DNA from: Paralimibaculum aggregatum
Lineage (GTDB): Bacteria > Pseudomonadota > Alphaproteobacteria > Rhodobacterales > Rhodobacteraceae
Assembly (NCBI RefSeq): GCF_030270585.1
Contig: NZ_BSYI01000006.1
Span: 106,174-170,173 of the forward strand
Direction: 5' to 3'
DNA: 64,000 bases
The notes below the pieces were generated by a model. That model ran no database searches. It was not told where the DNA came from and saw only the letters and a program-made list of their open reading frames with translations. The position numbers were made by a program, and so were the translations under genes. This document shows, in pieces, positions 1 through 6,821 of the stretch. Within the stretch, counting starts at the first letter, position 1. The number at the start of each line of letters is the position of its first letter.

Positions 1-281
1 GTGAGATCGGGATAGTCATGCCGCAGCCGGTCGAGCTCGTAGAGCGCGGCGCGGCTGAGCCCGCTGCAGCCCGAGAAGTCGCCGAGCGCCAGCGCCGGGC
101 CGGTGCCGGTGGGCGCGGCCGGCTTGGCATAGGGCGCGAGACGCTGGGTGTTCTCGCGCAGCCAGCGGCGGCGACGGGCGGGCATGCGCACGCGGCGCCA
201 GAGCTGTGTGAGCGTCCACCGGGCGCGGACACGGGGCCAGCGGCGGAAGATGCGCTCGGGATCGTCGGTCGGTTCGGTCAA
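1..281 (-). CDS. Glycosyltransferase, N-terminal part (runs off the left edge)
   Basis: An open minus-strand frame enters from the left edge and is cut at position 1, so only about 93 residues of the N-terminus are visible. It reads as basic, Arg/Trp-rich sequence followed by GDFSGCSGLSRAALYELDRL, a Gly/Ser-rich loop and helix typical of the first Rossmann beta-alpha unit of GT4-type glycosyltransferases. Third codon positions are strongly G/C. The start is uncertain: a TTG at 281 is the nearest, and an in-frame ATG lies at 365; neither has a clear ribosome binding site. Its neighbour upstream on the same strand is another GT4, which fits a polysaccharide cluster. The exact product cannot be told from this fragment. 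Confidence 0.5.
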   Translation of the reverse strand, partial: MTEPTDDPERIFRRWPRVRARWTLTQLWRRVRMPARRRRWLRENTQRLAPYAKPAAPTGTGPALALGDFSGCSGLSRAALYELDRLRHDYPDL

Positions 282-410
282 GCGCTCGGTCCGTTCAATG
301 CGGCGCAGTGCGTGAGGGGGCCTTACGGCGAAAGCCCCCGCCGCGCAAGGGCCTGCCGCCGGCATGTGGGGCATGTGCCGCAGTGTGGCGCAGGCGCCGC
401 AGCGCCGGCC

Positions 411-1580
411 TCAATCCTCCGGCGCGGTGCCGGGCGGCGGCGCGGGCAGGGCGCCGGAGGCCACCAGCAGCGCCTCGGCCATGCGGTCGAAGGCCACCAC
501 CGAGCGGGCGAGGTCGTAGCGTTCGGCCACCCGCGCGCGCCCCGCCGCCGAGAGCGCCTCGCGCCGCGCCGGGTCGTCGATCAGCGCGCGCAATGCGGTG
601 TGGATCGCCTCGGCCTGCGGCGCCTCGAGCAGGATGCCGGCATCGCCCACCACCTCGATGAAGCCGCTTGCACGGGAGGCCACCACCGCCGCGCCGCTCG
701 CCATCGCCTCCACCGCGACGCGGCCGAAGCTCTCCTCGCCCTGCGTCGGCGCCACCGCGATCGCCGCCTGCGCCATCCAGCGGCGGACCTGCTCGTGGCG
801 GGCATCCTCGACGATCTCGACCCGGTCGCCGGCGCGGGCCAGCACCCGGTGCACCTCGGCGGCATAGTCGGCATGGTCCGGCGAGGAGGCGATGATGAAC
901 ACCGCGCGCCAGTCCGGCCGCTCGGCCAGCACGGCCTCGATGCCGAGCGCCGCCTCCAGCACGCCCTTCTCCGGCGCCAGCCGCCCGGCGAAGAGCAGGA
1001 TCGGCGATTTCTCCGGTGCCGGCGACCAGAGCCGGCTGTCGACGCCGTTCGGCGTCACCCAGACCGGCGGCTTCAGCCCGGGCCAGTGCGCCTCGAAGCT
1101 CTCGCGGCAGCGCTGGGAGACGAAGGCGATCGCCGAGAGGCGGTTGAAGACCCGCCGCTTCCACCAGCCCGAGACGAAGTTGCGCGGCGGGTTCTGGAAG
1201 TTGTGCCGCACCAGTGCCACCGGCACCTGGCGGAACCGCGCGGCGAGGCGCGCCGCGGTGGGCAGGTGCTGATGCGCGACGATCAGGTCCGGCTTCTCCG
1301 CTTCGAGCAGCCGCTCGAGATGGCCCTTGGAGCGGCCCTGCGGCCAGAACCGCGTGCGGACATCGGTGAAGGGCGCCTCCACCTCCTCGGCGAAGACGGT
1401 GATGTTTGCGCGGAACCCGCTCCAGCGGGCGGTCTCGTGGATGTGCAGGTCGATCGAGGTCGCGGCGGTGGGGGAGAAGCGCATGTTTCGCGGCGCGACG
1501 AGCGCGATCCGCGGGCGTTCCGCCTCCGCGGCGGGCGGGCCGGCCGTGTCGGGCGCTGCGGCGGCATCGGGGCGCGCCAT
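411..1580 (-). CDS. GT4 family glycosyltransferase
   Basis: Predicted cytoplasmic retaining glycosyltransferase of about 389 residues that transfers a sugar from a nucleotide donor during surface polysaccharide assembly. The N-terminal Rossmann half holds the acceptor-side segment with HQHLPTAARLAARF. The C-terminal donor half has FAGRLAPEKG and the family E-x7-E motif in EESFGRVAVEAMASG (about residue 282), followed by a G-rich donor loop. I chose the ATG at 1580 because it overlaps the stop of an upstream 42-codon frame (TGATG) and because the longer version from 1730 adds only low-complexity Ala/Arg/Pro residues. Sugar specificity cannot be read from the sequence. Confidence 0.85.
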   Translation of the reverse strand: MARPDAAAAPDTAGPPAAEAERPRIALVAPRNMRFSPTAATSIDLHIHETARWSGFRANITVFAEEVEAPFTDVRTRFWPQGRSKGHLERLLEAEKPDLIVAHQHLPTAARLAARFRQVPVALVRHNFQNPPRNFVSGWWKRRVFNRLSAIAFVSQRCRESFEAHWPGLKPPVWVTPNGVDSRLWSPAPEKSPILLFAGRLAPEKGVLEAALGIEAVLAERPDWRAVFIIASSPDHADYAAEVHRVLARAGDRVEIVEDARHEQVRRWMAQAAIAVAPTQGEESFGRVAVEAMASGAAVVASRASGFIEVVGDAGILLEAPQAEAIHTALRALIDDPARREALSAAGRARVAERYDLARSVVAFDRMAEALLVASGALPAPPPGTAPED

Positions 1581-1857
1581 CAGCACGCGGCCGCCCTTCG
1601 CGCCGGGGCCCGGACCGGGCTCGGGGCCACGCCGCGCACGCCCGGCGCAGCGGCGGGGTGCGGCGAGCCAGGCTCGGCGGCTGGGTGCGCGTGCGGCGGC
1701 ATGTTCATTGTCTCGCCCTGCCCGATGCATCGCTGCGGCGGTGCGGAAGCAGTTGAGGCCGCCCCGGCCCCGCTGTCAACCGCCCGGCTGCCGCCGGTGC
1801 GCCCTGGTGCGTGCCGTCGCGGCGCGGCGCGGTTGCGCGGTCTCCGGGGCGGAGAGC

Positions 1858-2922
1858 TCATTCCTTGCGGCCCAGGAAGAGATGCGAGCGGAACGGCCCG
1901 TCGCGCCCGGCGGCGAAGTCCTCCTGCACTTCGAGCGGCGCCATGCCGCACTCCGACATCAGGCGGAACACCTCGGGCTGCGGCAGCGCATGCATCTCCA
2001 TCGCGCCGGAGCCGGTCTTGAGATCCTCGGCGAAGCCGTAGCGGTAGTGCCGGGCATAGGTCACCACCTGGAAGAGCGCGAGGCCGCCGGTGGCCAGCCC
2101 GCCGAAGATCTGCGCCAGGATCGCGCATTGCACCGGCGGCGGGTTGTGCTGCAGCACCAGCCGCGAGAAGGCGAAGTCGTAGTCCTCCAGCCCGGCATAG
2201 TCCTCCACCGCCGCAACCCGGCGCAGCGTGACGTTGTCGATTCCGGCGGCGGCGAGCTCGCGCTCGGCCACCGCGAGATGCGTGGCGGAGATGTCGAGCC
2301 CGGTGACATGGGCGAAGCGCCGCGCCAGCGCCCGCGTGGCGCGGCCGACGCCGCAGCCGATCTCCACCGCGCGCATGCCGTCCGGGGCGGGGTTGCCGAC
2401 GCGCTCGAGCGCGGCATCCACCAGCACCCCCTCGACCTCCGCCGTGGCCTCGAAGGCGGCGCGGTTCTCCTCGAGGCTCTCGGGCCGGAAGAGATCATGG
2501 GTCAGCACCGACCAGTGCGCCGCGGTCTCGCCCATGGCGCGCCAGCTCTCCTCGACGCGGGCCCAGAGCTGGCTGGCCTGCGGCCCCTCGGCGCGGGTCT
2601 CCACCGGCCCCATCTCGGGCAGGATGCCGCGGGCCAGCATCAGCGGCACGGTGCCGGGGCGCTCGTCCGGATGCTTGGCGTGGTCCTCGTCCGAGGGCGT
2701 CTCCGGCGCGGCGACGACCCGGCGGGTCAGGTCCTCGGCGGCGAGCTGGGCGAACTGGGTGGCGAACTCGCGGCTCTTCAGCAGCGTGCGGCGCAGCGCC
2801 GCCTCGCTCTCGTAGCGCTGATGGAAGGCGAGCACCTCGGGGGTCTCGGGCTCCCGCCCGAGGATCAGGCGGAAGGCATCGCGCACCTCCCGCTCCGACA
2901 GGATCGCCTCTTGCGCCAACAT
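1858..2922 (-). CDS. SAM-dependent methyltransferase with DUF4214-like N-terminus
   Basis: A 354-residue protein. The first 50 residues (EVRDAFRLILGREPETPEVL) resemble the short DUF4214 helical repeat found in polysaccharide-modifying enzymes. Residues from about 165 form a class I methyltransferase: motif I is VEIGCGVGRATRAL, followed by the acidic GLDIS strand end and LQHNPPP near motif IV. A good Shine-Dalgarno sequence (GAAGGAGAC) lies 6 nt before the ATG. It sits with glycosyltransferases on the same strand, so methylation of a glycan or a lipid-linked sugar is a reasonable inference. The substrate is unknown. Confidence 0.8.
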   Translation of the reverse strand: MLAQEAILSEREVRDAFRLILGREPETPEVLAFHQRYESEAALRRTLLKSREFATQFAQLAAEDLTRRVVAAPETPSDEDHAKHPDERPGTVPLMLARGILPEMGPVETRAEGPQASQLWARVEESWRAMGETAAHWSVLTHDLFRPESLEENRAAFEATAEVEGVLVDAALERVGNPAPDGMRAVEIGCGVGRATRALARRFAHVTGLDISATHLAVAERELAAAGIDNVTLRRVAAVEDYAGLEDYDFAFSRLVLQHNPPPVQCAILAQIFGGLATGGLALFQVVTYARHYRYGFAEDLKTGSGAMEMHALPQPEVFRLMSECGMAPLEVQEDFAAGRDGPFRSHLFLGRKE

Positions 2923-3040
2923 CGGTGTCTCCTTCGCCGCTGACAGTCAGCGGACCTCTAGCCCTTCGCCGGGCCAAGCTCAATCGCGCGCGGCAGCGAT
3001 CGCCGCCGCGGCGCTCTCTCGGAAACTTGATACAGTGAAC

Positions 3041-3068
3041 TTTACACCGGCGCAAATTCGTGTAGCGT
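3041..3068 (+). promoter_or_regulatory. Candidate promoter with inverted half-sites upstream of the XRE gene
   Basis: TTTACA (3041-3046) and TAGCGT (3063-3068) are separated by 16 bp. TACAC and GTGTA form an inverted pair across the same stretch. This AT-richer pocket is the only one between the divergent methyltransferase and XRE genes. The repressor-like half-sites overlapping the promoter suggest autoregulation, but this is inferred from position only. Confidence 0.3.
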
Positions 3069-3117
3069 GAGTCCGACACCCTTTTTGTACGATTCCCGGG
3101 GATGCGGGCCGAAACAC

Positions 3118-3459
3118 ATGTACATGCACAACCAGAAGACCAGCGAAGCCGATGTCCAGGCGCTGCGTCGGGCCGGCGGCCAGTGGCTCAAGGCGCTTCG
3201 CAACAAGCGCAACCTGTCGCAGCGCGAGCTCGCCACGGCGGTGGGCGCGGAGTACTACACCTTCATCTCCCAGCTGGAGAACGGCCGTGGCCGCATCCCG
3301 CCGGACCGCTACAACCAGTGGGCCGAGGCGCTGGGTGTGCCCGTTTGGACTCTTGTCTTCAACATTATGCGCTTCTATGACCCGGTGACCTTCGAAATCC
3401 TGTTTGGCAAGGACGGCGAATACGCTAATCAGGCGGAGCGGTTCGAGATCCTGTCCTGA
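3118..3459 (+). CDS. XRE-family helix-turn-helix regulator
   Basis: A small cytoplasmic DNA-binding protein of 113 residues. The Cro/C1-type helix-turn-helix is clear: LRNKRNLSQRELATAVG is followed by the recognition region YYTFISQLENGRGRIPP, at roughly residues 27-65. The C-terminal 35 residues (ITLV/FYDPVTFEILFG-like segment) are outside the HTH and may sense a partner or dimerise. I prefer the ATG at 3118 because the region upstream carries a candidate promoter; a GTG at 3067 would give 130 residues. It is followed after about 155 bp by a long gene of unknown function and is divergent from the methyltransferase gene. The regulon is unknown. Confidence 0.8.
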   Translation: MYMHNQKTSEADVQALRRAGGQWLKALRNKRNLSQRELATAVGAEYYTFISQLENGRGRIPPDRYNQWAEALGVPVWTLVFNIMRFYDPVTFEILFGKDGEYANQAERFEILS

Positions 3460-3482
3460 GGGTCGGAACGTCGTGTCGGCAG

Positions 3483-3559
3483 GCCCCGGGCCCCGCATGG
3501 CGGCCGAGGGGACGGACCGGCGGACGCGACGTGGCGGCCGGGGCCTTGCGGCCCGGGGC
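3483..3559. repeat. Inverted repeat with 57-nt loop
   Basis: GCCCCGGGCC (3483-3492) pairs with GGCCCGGGGC (3550-3559) around a 57-nt loop in the gap between the XRE gene and the 566-residue gene. The loop length matches the better supported elements at 13892, 15754 and 19048. Loop sequence similarity to those is weak, and in DNA this GC-rich a 10-bp arm can arise by chance. Confidence 0.35.
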
Positions 3560-3616
3560 GTGACGACGAGAGACCTGAAGGCCGACGACATACAGGCTAG
3601 ACCATAGGGGGCCCGG

Positions 3617-5317
3617 ATGACCGCATCGCTCGTTTCGCTGTTCCAGGCTCGGCATGGTTGGACCAACGAGGAGCGGGCCCAGTTTGCCCGCATCGAGCGC
3701 ATCCTCGAGGATGCCGGCTTCGCGGTGGATGTCGAGCACGGGCTTTCCGACGAGGGCGAGCCCTGGTGCGTCTTCTGTTCGGCGATCACCGGCGACGTGA
3801 TCATCCATGTCGCCTGCATCGACGGCCGCTTCATGTTCGACAGCACCACGCTGCCGCGGCCGATCGAGGGTGCCAGCTTCCAGCGCTGCGCCGAGCGCTT
3901 CTTCGAGGACGTGTCGCTGCCGATGCCGCTGTCCGATCGCAAGGGCCGCGTCTACATGCATCCCGCCTCGCTGCTCGCGAGCCTCTTCATCACCGTGCTG
4001 CTCTATGCGCAGGCGACGACCGAGGTGCCGCTGTTCGAGGCCGACGCGGTGGATGCCGACGATCCGGACGCCCCGGTCACCGCGGCGAATCCCTTCGCGA
4101 TCAAGCTGAAGGCGCTGGCGCAGCAGGTGGCGGAGTTCGCCCATTCCTCCGAGAGCGGCGGCAACCAGCAGGGCCAGGGCTATGTGAACCCGGCGCTGGC
4201 GGCGATTCCGGCGGGCATGGCGCTCGCGGTGATCGCGATCGCGCAGGATCTCGCCCATGCCGAGCAGACGGGCCAGTTCCTCGAGGATGACGAGACGCTG
4301 CTGGCGCTCGAGAATCGCAGGGCGGAGGAGGAGACCCCGGTCGTCGCCGTCGCCGATGCCGAGACCGACCCCGCCGCGGAGGACGACCAGCAATCGCGCC
4401 TGCATGCGGATCTCGCGGCGCTGAGCGGCGCCGAGCAGGCCGAGGCCGAGGCCGAGGATGCGAGCGCGCGAGCCATGGCGCTCAGCGAGGCGGCGGATCT
4501 CGAGATCGACGCGATGCTGACGGGGCTTGCCGAGATGTCGGAGGCGGCGGGCTCGATGCTCGCGGCGATCATGCCCTCGGCGGCCTTCGATCTCTTCTCC
4601 ACGCTGGCCGACGAGACCCGTATCGCCGAGGCCGGCGACGGCGGCACCGCGGAGGGCTCGCTCTCCGACAGCATCGGGGGCGAGCTGTTCCAGCTCTTTG
4701 CCGAGCTGCCCGGTGTCCAGTTTCTCGAGAGCCTCGCCTATGCCATGGGCGAGCGGGTGGTCGAGATCGAGGTGGTGCTGCTGACCGAGCCGGTCTTCGC
4801 CCGCTTCGAGGCGGCGCTGCTGGAGCAGATCTCGGGCGACACCGATCTGGCGCTTGCCGATGCGATCGACGGGGTGGTGGTCGATGACCTCGATACGCCC
4901 CTGCAGGGAACCGACGATGCCGTCAGCGGCGGCGACGGCGCCCATGCCGGCGGCCACGGCGTCATGCCCGGCCAGTATGCGGGCGGCGGTCTGGCGCGGC
5001 CCGAGCCGCTCGACAGCGACCGGGTGGTCTCGGTCGACGAGGCCAAGGCGCTGGTCTTCGAGTTCATGGAGGCGGTGGGCGACACCGGCATCTTCACGGC
5101 CGACGGCAAGTCGGTCGCCGGCGCCGAGGATCTCGACGACCTGATCGAGGGCCTGCTGGCCAGCGGGCACGACACCACCTTCTTCGACGGCTCGCTCTAC
5201 GAGCGCGGCAGCGTGAATTTCGGCTCGCAGAACCTGCATGCCGAGTACATCTATCTCGAGGACAACACCAAGCTGACCTTCTACAGCCACGCGGCGGATT
5301 TCGACGGCTTCGTCTGA
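3617..5317 (+). CDS. Hypothetical acidic 566-residue protein
   Basis: I do not recognise a family. Residues 1-125 look like a compact alpha/beta domain: GEPWCVFCSAITGDVIIHVA and a motif around MFDSTTLPRPIEG, with two Cys near residue 55. It is followed by a hydrophobic stretch MHPASLLASLFITVLLYAQA (about 115-135) that may be a membrane segment. The remaining 430 residues are Ala/Glu/Asp-rich, with another hydrophobic run near 196-212, and end in an aromatic segment FYSHAADFDGFV. A GGGGG ribosome site precedes the ATG. Good codon bias supports a real gene. It lies directly after the XRE regulator and before polysaccharide genes, which hints at a regulated surface or export-related role but proves nothing. 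Confidence 0.75.
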   Translation: MTASLVSLFQARHGWTNEERAQFARIERILEDAGFAVDVEHGLSDEGEPWCVFCSAITGDVIIHVACIDGRFMFDSTTLPRPIEGASFQRCAERFFEDVSLPMPLSDRKGRVYMHPASLLASLFITVLLYAQATTEVPLFEADAVDADDPDAPVTAANPFAIKLKALAQQVAEFAHSSESGGNQQGQGYVNPALAAIPAGMALAVIAIAQDLAHAEQTGQFLEDDETLLALENRRAEEETPVVAVADAETDPAAEDDQQSRLHADLAALSGAEQAEAEAEDASARAMALSEAADLEIDAMLTGLAEMSEAAGSMLAAIMPSAAFDLFSTLADETRIAEAGDGGTAEGSLSDSIGGELFQLFAELPGVQFLESLAYAMGERVVEIEVVLLTEPVFARFEAALLEQISGDTDLALADAIDGVVVDDLDTPLQGTDDAVSGGDGAHAGGHGVMPGQYAGGGLARPEPLDSDRVVSVDEAKALVFEFMEAVGDTGIFTADGKSVAGAEDLDDLIEGLLASGHDTTFFDGSLYERGSVNFGSQNLHAEYIYLEDNTKLTFYSHAADFDGFV

Positions 5318-5363
5318 GCCGTCGCGCCGCCGCACCAAGCCCCGTCCGGACCGCGCAGCCTGC

Positions 5364-6821
5364 ATGCCCAGCGATGACAAAGCGGTGCTCCGAGTGCAGC
5401 GCCCCGACATGGCGACCCGGCTCGCCGCCGGCGCCCCGTCTGCGGGCGCGGGTGGCGGCGCATCCTCGCCGCAGGCCCGTTCCGGCCCGGCGCCCCAACC
5501 CAGCCCGGAGGCCAAACGGTTGAACCCCTTCAAGCGGCTCGAGCGCTACTTCTCCGCCTTCTTCAAGCTCGGGCGGCTGGCGCGCACCACCAAGGCCACG
5601 GCGCACAGCATCTCGGTGATCGAGCCGCGCATCGACGGGCTGACCCAGGATCTCTACGAGATCGGCGACATGGTGCGCCGGGTCGAGGGCGAGACGCGGG
5701 CGCTGCGCGACGGCGTCTCCGGCACCCAGAACGGCACGCGGCTCGATGCGGTGGAGCGCCAGCTCGACGCGCTGCAGGGCCGGATGGACAGCTTCGAGCA
5801 GTGGATGCAGTCGGCCGAGCCGCATCTCGCGGCGCTGGAGAGCCTGTCGGGCCGGCTCGCCGCCTATGAGCGCTATTTCTATCGGCTCGAGGAGGCGTTC
5901 CGCGACGCCAAGGAGACCAATTCGCGCCGGCTCGACGATCTCGAGGGCGAGATGTCCGCGCATATCCGCCCCGGCACCGAGCGGGCGGTGCGCGAGGCGA
6001 CGCGCGCCACTGCCGAGATCGCCCAGGCCGGGCGCGCCTATGCCGAGCTGACCCGGCGGATCGACCTGATGCGCTTCCGCGGCGCCTCTGAGGCGGCCGG
6101 GGACACGCCCCCGGCCGAGGCGAGGCCGCCGCGCGAGGGGCTCGAGGCGCTGCTCGATGCCTTCTACGGCCGGCTCGAGGACCGCTATCGCGGTTCGCGC
6201 GAGGAGATCCGACGCCGCCTCACGGTCTATCTGCCGGATCTCGCCCGCGCCGCCGAGGCGACCGGCGGCAAGCCGGTGCTCGATCTCGGCTGCGGCCGCG
6301 GCGAATGGCTCGAGGTGGTGCGCGAGGCCGGGCATCCGGGCCGCGGCATCGACCTCAACCCGGTGCAGATCGCCGAGGCCAGGGCGGCGGGGCTCGATGT
6401 CGAGGTCGGCGATGCGCTGAAGGCGCTGGCCGAGGCGCCGGACGACAGCTTCTCCGCGATCACGGCGCATCACCTGATCGAGCACCTGCCCTTCGAGAGC
6501 GTGACCTGGATGACCCGCGAGGCGCTGCGCGCGCTGGCGCCCGGCGGCGTGCTGATCTACGAGACGCCGAACTGCCACAACCTGATCGTCGGCGCGCGCA
6601 CCTTCAACATCGACCCGACGCACAACAAGCCGCTGCCTTCGGAGCTGCTCTCGGTGCTGCTCGACAGCGTCGGCTTCCACCCGGTGGAGATGCGCCCGCT
6701 GCATCCCTCCGAGACGCTCGACAGCTTCACCCGAGACAACCGCGCCGATCCCTACCTGGCGGAGCTGCTGTTCGGCCCGCAGGACCTCGCCGCCATCGCC
6801 ACCAAGCCGGGACTCGGCTGA
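5364..6821 (+). CDS. Coiled-coil class I methyltransferase
   Basis: A 485-residue protein. Residues 1-50 are Ala/Pro/Ser-rich. Residues about 55-230 are rich in heptad-like helices (LDAVERQLDALQGRMDSFEQ), suggesting a coiled coil. Residues about 300-450 are a methyltransferase with motif I VLDLGCGRGEWLE, the acidic GIDLNPVQ strand and AITAHHLIEHLP. The architecture resembles O-antigen methyltransferases that use a coiled coil as a ruler or scaffold, such as the WbdD type, but no kinase domain is visible. Its TGA overlaps the ATG of the next gene (TGATG), so translation is probably coupled. A role in capping or modifying the cluster's glycan is an inference. Confidence 0.8.
   Translation: MPSDDKAVLRVQRPDMATRLAAGAPSAGAGGGASSPQARSGPAPQPSPEAKRLNPFKRLERYFSAFFKLGRLARTTKATAHSISVIEPRIDGLTQDLYEIGDMVRRVEGETRALRDGVSGTQNGTRLDAVERQLDALQGRMDSFEQWMQSAEPHLAALESLSGRLAAYERYFYRLEEAFRDAKETNSRRLDDLEGEMSAHIRPGTERAVREATRATAEIAQAGRAYAELTRRIDLMRFRGASEAAGDTPPAEARPPREGLEALLDAFYGRLEDRYRGSREEIRRRLTVYLPDLARAAEATGGKPVLDLGCGRGEWLEVVREAGHPGRGIDLNPVQIAEARAAGLDVEVGDALKALAEAPDDSFSAITAHHLIEHLPFESVTWMTREALRALAPGGVLIYETPNCHNLIVGARTFNIDPTHNKPLPSELLSVLLDSVGFHPVEMRPLHPSETLDSFTRDNRADPYLAELLFGPQDLAAIATKPGLG

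Noticed and set aside
18..2021. 667-residue plus-strand frame
   Set aside because: Shadow of the minus-strand glycosyltransferase and methyltransferase genes; Arg/Ala/His-rich with no recognisable domain.
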